From contig NZ_CP197401.1 of the NCBI RefSeq assembly GCF_052162025.1, positions 1,364,001-1,428,000 of the forward strand: 64,000 nt of DNA, in the 5' to 3' direction. Position numbers and translations under genes: made by a program. Source of the DNA: Methylobacter sp015476545 (GTDB lineage Bacteria; Pseudomonadota; Gammaproteobacteria; Methylococcales; Methylomonadaceae). The notes below the pieces were generated by a model. It ran no database searches. It had not been told where the DNA came from and saw only the letters and a program-made list of their open reading frames with translations. Numbering within the stretch: the first letter of the stretch is position 1; each line of letters begins with the position of its first letter. Shown here piece after piece: positions 43,801-51,058 of this stretch.

Positions 43801-45581
43801 TCGATCCCGATCCGATGCCGGGCGATGCGCCGTTCAACGAGCGCAAGCGCCTGTTTGAACTGCCCGGATCGAGCTGGGACGATTACGACCGCAGCCTCAT
43901 TTCCGAAGGCGGCGGCGTCTATCTGCGATCGGCCAAGGACATCCCGATTTCGGCCGAGCTCAGAAAATGGCTGGGCGTGCGCTACCAAATCCTGGACGGC
44001 GAATCGCTGATCCGCTATCTGCTGACCGCGCCGGTCGAGCTGTTGTGGCTGGGCGGCATCGGCACCTACGTGAAAGCGGCCGTAGAAAAGCACGAAGAGG
44101 TCGGCGACCGCAGCAATGACAACGTGCGCGTCAATGCGGCCGAGCTCGGTGCGCGCGTGGTCGGCGAGGGCGCCAATCTGGGCTTCACGCAGAAGGCGCG
44201 CATCGAATACGGCCTGAAGGGCGGCCGCATCAACACCGATGCGGTCGACAATTCGGCCGGCGTCGACACCTCCGACCATGAAGTCAATCTGAAGATCCTG
44301 CTGACCGGCCTGCAAAAAAAGAACGTCATCAGTGATTACCAACAGTTGTTCGTCAGCATGACCGATGAAGTCTGCCAGCTGGTGCTGGCCGATAATTATG
44401 CCCAGAGCCTTTGCCTGTCACTCGATGTCCGGCGCTGCGCCGACAACCCGGAGGTTTTCCTGCATCTGGCCGAGCGCCTGGAAGCCGCCGGCGTTTTCGA
44501 CCGGGTAGTCGAATCGTTTCCCCAGACCAAGCAGGTGCTGGCTCGGCCGGGGCAAACCCTGACCCGGCCGGAGCTGGCCGTATTGATGGCGGCCGCCAAG
44601 ATGCAGCTGACGCAACAGATACAAGAGCAGGTCTCTTTACTCGAAGAGGCCTGCAGCGAATGTTATCTGCAGGCCTATTTTCCGGAACAGGTCAATGAGC
44701 GCTACAGTGATTATCTGCCCAGCCATGCGCTGTCCGGCGAAATCAGGGCCACCTATGTCAGCAACAAGATCATCAATCAGGCCGGCTGCAGCTTTCTGAG
44801 CCTCGACATCGACAGGCAAAACGTCAACACCATGGATAACGTCACCTGCTACCTGGCCTTTGACCAGGTGCTGGACGGCGATGCCTTCAGGCAGGCTGTT
44901 TACGCGCTGGACAATCAGCTGGCCGCCGACAGGCAATACTCGCTGTTGCTTGAACTGGAAAGCATCCTGGCCGGCTTCTGCCGCTGGGCCTTGATTCATG
45001 GCCGGAAAATCCGTCCGGACGAGCAGACCATCCGCCGCTATCGCCTCTATCTGACGGCTTACGAAATGTACTTTGACCAAGCCGGCCTCATCGGAACCGC
45101 GCTGTTTCAGACGCGCTTTGACGTCTACCGGCAGCAGGGCATACCCGATGCGCTGGCCCGCAGGATCCTATTTATCAACAGCCTTGAGAATTTCCCGCTG
45201 ATCGTGGCGCTGTCTGCCGAAACCGCGAAGGATTTTATCGCTATCCTGAAACTGTTCAACGACACCACCGCTTATCTGGGGCTTTACACCATCTATGACC
45301 GCCTGGCAGCCATGCCGCGCCATGACCATTGGGAAAGAAGGGTCGCCAATGACCTGGAGGAAGGCATGCAGCGGACAGTCGGCAAGCTGGTCAAGACGAT
45401 GGCGCTCAAAAATGCCGAAACCTGCGCCGCTTATTTCGAGCAGTTCCGCGAAAGGCAAAAAGTCAACCGCTACCGGCGCATTTACAAGGAAATTGACATG
45501 ACCTTGCCGGCCAGTTTATTGCCGTATATTGCTTTGAACAGGGAGCTGGAAAGTCTGGTTAATCAGGATGGGGCTGCTTGA
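40833..45581 (+). CDS. gdhB: NAD-specific glutamate dehydrogenase, 180-kDa class
   Basis: 1582 residues, the length of the large L-GDH class. The N-terminal third carries ACT-like regulatory segments. The catalytic centre is at about 780-1000: 'LRAGRISRGGIRWSDRPDDF', Lys in 'IPTGAKGGFVIKKN', 'YDDVDPYLVVAADKGTAGFS' and the NAD fold 'VVGIGSMDGDVFGNGM'. It oxidises glutamate to 2-oxoglutarate and ammonium, completing proline breakdown begun by PutA. The frame opens with GTG at 40833, but TTG at 40839 has a better-spaced 'gggag' and may be the true start. The symbol follows Pseudomonas usage. Confidence 0.95.
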   Translation: MPLDILLISDEHAVKGTRQRQQLVAVQCLLDSHQDHQRRRFLRKLADYLLFPDSYLIAFPAPLLAGLIDQILDFIETKPEAAAMKIVPLDEGDNRLLLVNCQNVPHIVDSIMALQTKLDIAIELLAHPVLSVRRRDGHVVYLENDALSGGTELLIVIRLGFVDETYDALLLQGIARVIAAALKVDRSRAEMHGKLNGLKQIAALEKYAAFIDWLKDDAFVFVAWQRFSSDLPVQQMISLAEDALTDIAPYTCYDADFPCSLKNILARQTEVIVEAIPVISPIAQARPLVYLGFRQTGADGAWIEHAFFGLFDEVEMNETLNTIPALSEKIDRTLHAIKVYCNSHEYFQLKEIFNLFPKVEVFLSDDIQLHLIAQSLKRYLYRPEVIKLLILASASPNRLSALIIVPIALYRDGIEAVLFDLLCRELACRVENSRKVIPGGSYIGLQLALIPERELTTINVDRLDSQLNRLARPWSVSFMQLAERAFGRDINVRLWQKYPSLFSVEYKTRVSPRYAIKDIVHLKQVLASGAQRVNLLSPYRDIEHYRLHFFSRQERFLDEYIPMLENMGLRVIDQMQFCLTLDGTALFIKSFTVKAAKSQCASFNSLKCRMLEMIQSMLDGKAENDALNSLLVMTGMNWQDIDVLRAYRNYYLQLGHNTTLASLHRALLNNPAVAHFLFKYFEARFRPDPAWQDLMVREDQILFPLRLQLLESFASVSDINDDRILRTLFNLIDATMRCNFHRRRSQSEYFVAFKINSLGVIDMQPPRPQHEIYVHAFDMEGIHLRAGRISRGGIRWSDRPDDFRTEILGLMQTQISKNALIIPTGAKGGFVIKKNGVLPDLKTAGKKAYVTLIKGLLDLTDNYDGDQVVKPEGLVTYDDVDPYLVVAADKGTAGFSDIANGISEDYRFWLGDAFASGGSRGYNHKALGITARGAWECVKRHFRELGKDIQQEPFTVVGIGSMDGDVFGNGMLLSPCIRLLAAFSGQHIFIDPDPMPGDAPFNERKRLFELPGSSWDDYDRSLISEGGGVYLRSAKDIPISAELRKWLGVRYQILDGESLIRYLLTAPVELLWLGGIGTYVKAAVEKHEEVGDRSNDNVRVNAAELGARVVGEGANLGFTQKARIEYGLKGGRINTDAVDNSAGVDTSDHEVNLKILLTGLQKKNVISDYQQLFVSMTDEVCQLVLADNYAQSLCLSLDVRRCADNPEVFLHLAERLEAAGVFDRVVESFPQTKQVLARPGQTLTRPELAVLMAAAKMQLTQQIQEQVSLLEEACSECYLQAYFPEQVNERYSDYLPSHALSGEIRATYVSNKIINQAGCSFLSLDIDRQNVNTMDNVTCYLAFDQVLDGDAFRQAVYALDNQLAADRQYSLLLELESILAGFCRWALIHGRKIRPDEQTIRRYRLYLTAYEMYFDQAGLIGTALFQTRFDVYRQQGIPDALARRILFINSLENFPLIVALSAETAKDFIAILKLFNDTTAYLGLYTIYDRLAAMPRHDHWERRVANDLEEGMQRTVGKLVKTMALKNAETCAAYFEQFRERQKVNRYRRIYKEIDMTLPASLLPYIALNRELESLVNQDGAA

Positions 45582-45886
45582 TATCGTTGGTGTCTTTTTG
45601 CCCTCTAACATGGGATGAGCTAAATAGGCTGACTGCCTTCAATTAAAACAGGCTGAAAATCCAAATAAGCATAGTCGGCCAGATTGATCAGACGTTGCCA
45701 TGTTACAGAAGATTTTTAGCAAATTTATTTGGGAAGTAGAAGTGTCGCGTTTGTTTACCCGCTGTGTCCTGTTGAGGTACACTTTGGCCAATCAAAACAA
45801 TTAATTAAACGAGTCTATGAGAAATATACGACAAATCAGATTTTTTATAAGACAGTCGATGTCGTGTATATCACGTTAGGGTCTAT
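45582..45886 (+). other. Gap ending in a cassette-type core site
   Basis: 305 bases after the glutamate dehydrogenase stop. No gene is seen. 'gttaggg' at 45875-45881, six bases before the first cassette ATG, matches six of seven positions of the integron core 'gttrrry'. No matching left box is obvious upstream, so this could be an attI-like remnant or the right end of a lost attC. Confidence 0.45.
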
Positions 45887-46273
45887 ATGCAAACAGAAAA
45901 ACAATCTTCCGATGATGCTTTTAAAACTGGTGTAAACAAGGTTGTTCATAATATTCCTCATGATTATGAATTAAGCAAAATGTCATTCGTTGAACTTGCT
46001 ATTGAGCTGGCTTCTTCTAAAAAAGATTCCCCAAAGTTCATCGTCTTTGAACGAGAAATTAAAAAACACATCGCAAAAGACCAAGCAAAAATCAATCGCG
46101 GTAATATTATTCTCGGTGCCTGCATCGGCTTGGTTGGCGTTTTCCTTGGCGCTTGGCTAAAGGAATCCCCACCCACGCGACAGGTAGCCCCAAGCAACAC
46201 TGTGCAACAATACAAAAATATTAAACTCCCAGTCGCTGATGTCGAGCCGAAACCTACAGCCACAAACCCATAA
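45887..46273 (+). CDS. Cassette ORF 1: small single-pass membrane protein
   Basis: 128 residues with no known family. Residues 1-70 are charged and soluble ('MSFVELAIELASSKKDSPKF'), 72-90 form one membrane helix ('GNIILGACIGLVGVFLGAW') and the tail is proline-rich. It starts six bases after a core-type heptamer and is followed 36 bases later by an attC site, which is the structure of an integron gene cassette. Base composition is lower in GC than the flanking glutamate dehydrogenase gene. Confidence 0.65.
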   Translation: MQTEKQSSDDAFKTGVNKVVHNIPHDYELSKMSFVELAIELASSKKDSPKFIVFEREIKKHIAKDQAKINRGNIILGACIGLVGVFLGAWLKESPPTRQVAPSNTVQQYKNIKLPVADVEPKPTATNP

Positions 46274-46309
46274 CCAGAAGGTAGCAATGCACAGCCAAGC
46301 CAGAATCAC

Positions 46310-46399
46310 CCCTAACATACCGCTCAACCAGACCCGCCGAAGCGGGGCGGTTCTGCTTCCGAAGCTTCCAGCGGCGGGCTGGTTAGCTTTACGTTAGGA
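46310..46399 (+). other. attC recombination site 1
   Basis: Outer boxes 'ccctaac' and 'gttagga' are complementary over six bases. Inner arms 'gctcaaccagacccgcc' and 'ggcgggctggttagc' pair apart from one bulged base and one mismatch. The bulge recalls the extrahelical base of true attC sites. A central 'cgccgaagcggggcgg' hairpin fills the middle. Length is 90 bases, and the next gene starts eight bases after the right box. Confidence 0.82.
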
Positions 46400-46406
46400 C
46401 TCTGCA

Positions 46407-46895
46407 ATGCAGCCTCTCCCAGATTTAATCGTAGGCGCACTACTCGCGCTGCTTGGCGTCTTAGTTTCGCAACTCGTAGCCATGCTACAGGCGCGGCTAG
46501 AACGGCAGCACAAGCGCGAAGTGCTCTTACGCACAAAGTACGAGGAACTTGGAGCGCATTTTTTGGAGTCGCTGAAACTGCCCCATGCTTTAATGACGGC
46601 GGAGAGTACCGAAGATATCCTCGCTTTAACGCATCAAGCACCAGGGAATCATGCTCATCTGCTCGCCATGATCTACTTCCCAAAACTTCGAGAGTCAACT
46701 GGACAGTATATTGAATCGTATTCATCTCTTTGTTTGGCTGCCGCTTCATTGCATAACCCAGACGACAAGCGCCCTCTTGGAATGCAAGTTTTCGATAAGC
46801 CGACTTACATTGAGGCGCGAAACGCACATCTTGCGGCGCGAGATAATTTGCAAGAACAAATTGAACGCCATGCCGATACCTATGCAAAGTCCTAA
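46407..46895 (+). CDS. Cassette ORF 2: N-anchored helical protein
   Basis: 162 residues, family unknown. A membrane helix at about 5-25 ('LIVGALLALLGVLVSQLVAM') is followed by a charged, probably coiled-coil helix ('QARLERQHKREVLLRTKYEE') and a helical soluble part. Its TAA stop lies inside the left box of the next attC, as is common in cassettes. Function is unknown. Confidence 0.7.
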   Translation: MQPLPDLIVGALLALLGVLVSQLVAMLQARLERQHKREVLLRTKYEELGAHFLESLKLPHALMTAESTEDILALTHQAPGNHAHLLAMIYFPKLRESTGQYIESYSSLCLAAASLHNPDDKRPLGMQVFDKPTYIEARNAHLAARDNLQEQIERHADTYAKS

Positions 46896-46955
46896 CCTTT
46901 CGTTCGAGGGGACGCTCCGTCTATCGGGCGCGCGCCTCTCTATTCCACGTTAGAA
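46890..46955 (+). other. attC recombination site 2
   Basis: Outer boxes 'tcctaac' and 'gttagaa'. Inner arms 'gttcgaggggacgc' and 'gcgcctctctattccac' are complementary in their GC core. 66 bases in total, between two small same-strand ORFs. The shape ('cctaacctttcgttcgaggg' on the left) is typical of chromosomal cassettes. Confidence 0.82.
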
Positions 46956-46964
46956 ACCTTCATT

Positions 46965-47171
46965 ATGCCTGAATTCATACCTTTCCAGGAGCAAAACGAA
47001 GGACACTTCCCAAACACAGGAAACACGATTGTTGATCTGCATCGATTACTAGCGATATTTCTCGCTAGTAGGCATTTTGCCGAGCTTTGCAAGAACTATC
47101 CCGGAGAAGGCTTTGATCCAATCTACAAGATTCAAGAAGTGGAACAAGATGAGATCCGAGAATTCTGCTGA
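46965..47171 (+). CDS. Cassette ORF 3: small unknown protein
   Basis: 68 residues, cytoplasmic, acidic ('IYKIQEVEQDEIREFC'). No family recognised. It starts nine bases after attC site 2. A perfect left attC box 'acttaac' follows the stop at 47172-47178, but the rest of that attC is replaced by a 158-base repeat. Confidence 0.55.
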   Translation: MPEFIPFQEQNEGHFPNTGNTIVDLHRLLAIFLASRHFAELCKNYPGEGFDPIYKIQEVEQDEIREFC

Positions 47172-47178
47172 ACTTAAC
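47172..47178 (+). other. Orphan attC left box cut by repeat insertion
   Basis: 'acttaac' fits RYYYAAC exactly and directly follows the cassette ORF 3 stop. The next base begins the composite repeat, so the remaining attC was lost. Confidence 0.5.
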
Positions 47179-47336
47179 GCGGTAAGGTGCATTCGTAGGG
47201 CGCAATAGCGTGAGCGTATTGCGCCGCATGTTGGCTGCCAAACCCAGCATTCAACGCCGCCCATGCCGGGTTTCCGCTAAAGCTCCAACCCAGCCTACTC
47301 CTCGCTTCTCAGCGGTTTCAGATTGAGGTCGACTAG
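47179..47336. repeat. 158-bp composite repeat, copy 1
   Basis: Three parts: 'gcggtaaggtgcattcgtag' with the palindrome 'gcgcaatagcgtgagcgtat' and following bases; an inverted copy of the 'taggctgggtt' element (47240-47297); and 'tcctcgcttctcagcggttt' plus a short tail. It matches 50683-50840 base for base at a constant offset of 3504 with only a handful of differences, mostly in the last ten bases. Confidence 0.9.
47240..47297 (-). repeat. Interspersed 'taggctgggtt' repeat, copy F
   Basis: Inverted copy embedded in composite repeat copy 1, from 'aacccagcattcaacgccgc' to 'tccaacccagcctac' on the plus strand. Confidence 0.85.
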
Positions 47337-47628
47337 ACTCACCTCGTACTCCGGAAACCGCTGTACACTTGACGCTTTGGCTGTCCAGACAACCGGCCGT
47401 CGGGTGTTTATGGCGTCCGCCTTTCTCCCGCAGTCTTGCACGCAACAGGTGATGCAAACGCTTCCAAGTGCCATTGCAGGACCAACGGCTAAAATAGTAA
47501 TAAACGGCCGTCCAGACTGGAAACTCGCGCGGCAGTTGCCGCCATTGGCAACCGGTCTTTAAAACATAGAGAATGGCATTGATCACCTGCCGCAGACTCA
47601 CTACCCGCGGCCTCCTGTTAATGGACAA
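47337..47628 (-). pseudogene. IS5-family transposase fragment
   Basis: The minus-strand frame has 'VVSLRQVINAILYVLKTGCQ' and 'FPVWTAVYYYFSRWSCNGTW', then 'GCLDSQSVKCTAVSGVRG', where the Asp is the first catalytic residue of IS5/IS1182-like transposases. The extreme N-terminus is missing, and the C-terminal catalytic half is cut off where the composite repeat begins. It is a dead remnant. Confidence 0.8.
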
Positions 47629-47979
47629 CTAAACTGAGCCAGAATTGGCCAACAATTTTGAGCCACTTTTTCCTTTATCTTTATCTCAGTATTTGCCACA
47701 GTCCCTGGCTTTTGTTCAGGTAGCGCCATGCGCCATCGCTCAGGTTACTTGGATAACGCTGCTTCCGCTTTTTTATTCATGAATATATCTACTGATAGCA
47801 AAATTTCATTACCCTAAATCAGAAAAACGAAATTTCCAAACAGCTTCTTAGAGGAAAAGCTCCATAAGGAACTTTTCGGTAACCGCTTTCAGGCTTATCA
47901 AGAGGCAATAGATCGGATACACGAGAAGTATCAGACAGCAGCCGAAGTCGCGGGGGAAAGCGGTTATGGTTCAAGGCTA

Positions 47980-49198
47980 GTGCATTGTCACAGCTTAATT
48001 TTAGGGTAAATGGATTTCAGTTTCGTTCGTGCATCGTCCACTTTCATCTGCCAATCGACACCGCGTTGTTTGCTATTAACAGAGCTCGACCAGGCGCTAA
48101 TTTCAGTCCGTAAGGTTTCCATGTCACCGAACCTTCGATGCGCCAGGCACTGTCGGGTCAGGGTACTCAACTCATTTTCAGCGATATTCAACCAACTGCC
48201 ATGCTTGGGCGTCTGGCAAAACTTGATCCGCCGTACGAGGTTGCGGGCACGTTCGGGTTCGAAGACCTCATAAAAGGCTCCTTTGGTATGGGTGTTGAGA
48301 TTGTCGCTCACCAGCGTCACCACGGGACACTGGGCATAACGCCCTTCCAGCAAGCGGGCCACTTCTTTGGCCCAATCTGCTTTGGTGCGCTGAGGGCGGG
48401 CCGTCACCTCGCGCCATCCGACTAACGGCTCGGTAAACAGGAACAAGCTGGCGGTGCCGGCACGCTCGTATTCGTAATCGACCCGTGGCGGCTGCGTCAG
48501 CGTCCCCGGTCGTGGCGTACGGGTCTCTTTGATCAACTGTATCGGTTGTTCGTCCATGCAAAGGACCGGATGCGCGGCCTCATACGGTCGCGCATACACG
48601 TCCAGCACCTCTTCCATTGCAGCCACAAATTCGGCGTCCTGCTCGGGCGGAATCACCCCATAGGCAATCGCCCGCTGCGTCATGCCGTTTTTTTAATCAG
48701 CTTGCGGACGGTCTCATGGCTGATGGCGTCTACAATCCCCAGTTCCACGACGCGCCCGGCCAACAGCCGCAGGCTCCAGCGCGCATAGCCTGCCGGCGGC
48801 GATCCCAAGCGCGTGGCGATAATGCGCGCTTCCTGTGCCCCGTCCAATAACCTCGGGGTCGGCGGATACTCGCGTTTTCGGCCTTCCAACGCCCGTTCAA
48901 AGCCCTCTTCGACAAAGCGCTGGCGGATCTTTTCGACCGTGTTGATCCGGCATGCGTAGGCCTCCGCAATCCGCTGGTCTGTCCAACCCGGGCCATTCGC
49001 ATCGGCCTTGAACAGAATCTGCGCACGCCGGACTTTTTGTGAGCTGCCTTGAAGTTTTTTGATCACCTTTTGAAGATGATGACGTTCCGTATCGCTCAGG
49101 CGGACAATGTATTTCTTGGGCATGTCTCGTCTCCGGTTTGGGAAAGAAGCCTATTAGACAGTTTTAGGTAGCCCATATTCTTAGCGTTGGCAGTGCAC
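47980..49198 (-). mobile_element. Intact IS630-family element with TA duplication
   Basis: 1219 bases flanked by TA on both sides (47978-47979 and 49199-49200), the usual IS630 target duplication. Terminal inverted repeats are 'gtgcattgtca' at the left and 'gtgcactgcca' (complement of the right end), 9 of 11 identical. It contains one frameshift-linked transposase gene. Confidence 0.9.
47988..49123 (-). CDS. IS630 transposase, A7 frameshift-linked
   Basis: Two overlapping frames. ORF A (49123-48680) is the N-terminal helix-turn-helix part ('MPKKYIVRLSDTERHHLQ', 'AEAYACRINTVEKIRQRF'), ending just after 'KLIKK'. ORF B (48683-47988) holds the DDE residues in 'VLCMDEQPIQL', 'VTLVSDNLNTHT' and 'WLNIAENELS'. 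An A7 run at the junction (complement of about 48688-48694) permits a -1 slip giving 'IKKNGMTQ'. That is the usual way IS630 elements make the fused enzyme. Both halves are undamaged, so the element may be active. Confidence 0.9.
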
Positions 49199-49528
49199 TA
49201 GGCAACAAGCTTGTAAACCCTTCGAACTACTGTGAACTGTCGTTCGTATCAGATGATCCAATAACTCGCGACATTCTTGGAAACGACGACACCCTCAACA
49301 AGGAAGTGGCGGCTGTTTACGATTCGTTCCTGAAAGTGGTTATGAAACTGAATGCGGCTCGGGCGGAGAAAGGGGTTGAATTGGTCGATTTGCCCAATTT
49401 TAGCCTGGGGCTTAGGGTGAGATATACGGGTGCATCTCTGGAGGAGTTCGGCGAACGCTGGGGGAAGGTATTGGCAAGTGCCTTTGGGGAAATTGCGGAA
49501 CGCTTAAGCAACGAAGCCCAACAAGGCA

Positions 49529-49575
49529 CTTTAACCGACACTCGCACCTCGCGAGGTTGAGCTCTGACGTTAGGC
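49529..49575 (+). other. attC recombination site 3
   Basis: Left box 'ctttaac', right box 'gttaggc' (perfect core). Inner arms 'ctcgcacctc' and 'gaggttgag' pair with one extra base on the left, around a two-base loop. 47 bases is short for attC, so it may be a minimal or shortened site. The gene stop lies inside it. Confidence 0.65.
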
Positions 49576-49868
49576 TGCATTGCTGATAGGTTGCGGCAAT
49601 GAAAAGCAGCTAAATGCAACAACCTAATTACTGAAAGAGGGGTTACACAATGAAGTCTACCATCTGTACTACGCTCGTCGGTATATGTTTTCTATTTCGG
49701 AGAGTCGGGGGTGAGTTGTGGCCGGAATGTTTTCCGGAAACAGACCCGAGCAAAACCTACACGGATCCCGAGTTCAAAAGCATGTCGTCGCCGCGACCGC
49801 TATTTTGCGGCCGCGCGTGGCAGAACTCCACGCATCGCTCATCCCCTCAGCAAAAGGGAGTATGCGCG

Positions 49869-50429
49869 ATGCGCCTCAAGACCATATTCGCACTCACGGC
49901 TGTGCTTGCTCTGCCGACCACTTTGTCGGCGGCCGGACTCGACAATTTCTATGGCGTGAACATGGTGGCCTGCGTTCCGACGGGCCAGACGTCCGCCCGG
50001 TCGGTCCTGTTCAATTCGGGCGGCGACGCGTCGTTCCGCGACGGGGGTTTCGGCGAGATCATCCTGACCTGCGCCATCCCGAACACGCTCAGCCGGATCA
50101 CCAAGATGACGGTCAGGTACAAGGATGACGGGGTCCCCGGTGCGGGTTCGCAAGTCGTGACCGCGCTGAGGCAAAAGAGATATGTTTTCAACGGGATTAG
50201 TGAGGGCGTGGACTCCGCTCCCTCGACGATTGCCGAGGCAGATAGCAATGCTTTCGTCCCTCCAGTCATCTCTCCGCAGGGGTACAGGGACCACCAAAAG
50301 AATGTTCTCCCGACCAACGGGACGCTGACCTTCGATCACCGCCGGTTCTTCTATTACATACAGGTCAACATGCGCCGGCCGGCCGGCACCACCGGCCCAG
50401 TCACCGTGGCGTACGTCACGCTGTTCTAG
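49869..50429 (+). CDS. Secreted protein of unknown function
   Basis: ATG at 49869 with 'aaaggga' upstream starts a signal peptide ('RLKTIFALTAVLALPTTLSA'), giving 186 residues. The mature part is predicted beta-rich ('IILTCAIPNTLSRITKMTVR', 'RRFFYYIQVNMRRPAGTTGP') with two cysteines. It is GC-richer than the cassette genes before it. The frame extends upstream to 49650, but that part has no protein character. No family is recognised. Confidence 0.65.
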   Translation: MRLKTIFALTAVLALPTTLSAAGLDNFYGVNMVACVPTGQTSARSVLFNSGGDASFRDGGFGEIILTCAIPNTLSRITKMTVRYKDDGVPGAGSQVVTALRQKRYVFNGISEGVDSAPSTIAEADSNAFVPPVISPQGYRDHQKNVLPTNGTLTFDHRRFFYYIQVNMRRPAGTTGPVTVAYVTLF

Positions 50430-50454
50430 ACGCGGTTGCCGACGCGGAGTGAAT

Positions 50455-50498
50455 GAGCAGGCGTTCCTGCATGCCCAGGCATGCAGGAACGCCTGCTC
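50455..50498. repeat. Perfect 21-bp inverted repeat
   Basis: 'gagcaggcgttcctgcatgc' plus one base is followed by a two-base loop and its exact complement. It lies 26 bases past the secreted-protein stop. No T-run follows either arm, so it is a very stable hairpin without the usual terminator tail. Confidence 0.85.
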
Positions 50499-50577
50499 CC
50501 GCTCGGTAGCGCTGTCCAATTGAATCCTGGCCTCCGCTGCCGCCTTCTTGCCTGCCAAAGGCGAAAGGGGGCAACTC

Positions 50578-50712
50578 ATGCCGCAATTCACCGTCAACCC
50601 GAACCGCTTCGATCCCTACAAGAACTTCAAGTTCCGGGTGAAATGGGATGGCCGCGAAGTCGCCGGCGTGTCGAAGGTCAATGCGGTAAGATGCATTCGT
50701 AGGGCGCAATAG
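50578..50712 (+). pseudogene. Truncated phage/contractile-injection tail tube gene
   Basis: After 'aaagggggcaactc' an ATG opens 'MPQFTVNPNRFDPYKNFKFR' and 'VKWDGREVAGVSKVNA'. This is the conserved start of T4 gp19-like tube proteins of contractile injection systems and phage tails (normally about 150 residues). After 35-36 residues the frame runs into the 158-bp composite repeat and stops at 50712. It is a 5' relic; no other tail genes are in the window. Confidence 0.8.
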
Positions 50713-50840
50713 CGTGAGCGTATTGCGCCGCATGTTGGCTGCCAAACCCAGCATTCAACGCCGCCCATGCTGGGTTTCCGCTAAAGCGCCAACCCAGCCT
50801 ACTCCTCGCTTCTCAGCGGTTTCAGATTGAAAGTTGACTA
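50683..50840. repeat. 158-bp composite repeat, copy 2
   Basis: Direct-orientation partner of 47179-47336. It truncates the tail-tube gene and contains an inverted 'taggctgggtt' element at 50744-50801. The bases from 50841 to the nhaD start at 51059 hold no gene. Confidence 0.9.
50744..50801 (-). repeat. Interspersed 'taggctgggtt' repeat, copy G
   Basis: Inverted copy inside composite repeat copy 2. It differs from copy F at two positions ('gctggg' for 'gccggg' and 'gcgcc' for 'gctcc'). Confidence 0.85.
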
Positions 50841-51058
50841 GATTCCGCGCTGGCCGAAGATTCCCTGTCACTTCATCTAAACTGCAATTGCAGATCAGCA
50901 CTTCCTACGAAAGAATTTGGGTTCTTTACGCATTTTTTACACTCGGCTCATTACAATGCCCGGCCTTGTGAACTGCAGTTTCTGACTGCCGTTTGGTATC
51001 TGTTAATAATCAAGGCTTGTCGATCGGTTTCTTGGCCTGATCGGCACAGGAGAGTGAA

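Larger units (their letters stand above)
47818..49559 (+). pseudogene. Cassette gene 4, split by IS630 and 5'-truncated
   Basis: Frame 47818-47979 ('ELFGNRFQAYQEAIDRIHEK', 'YGSRL') continues exactly in frame at 49201 ('GNKLVNPSNYCELSFVSDD') once the IS and one TA copy are removed. It ends 'ERLSNEAQQGTLTDTRTSRG'. No start codon exists upstream (TAA at 47815), so the 5' end was lost, probably with the IS5 fragment. The protein family is unknown. The stop lies inside attC site 3. Confidence 0.7.

Noticed and set aside
42975..44342. 455-codon minus-strand open frame
   Set aside because: Antisense to the catalytic part of glutamate dehydrogenase, with no motif of its own.
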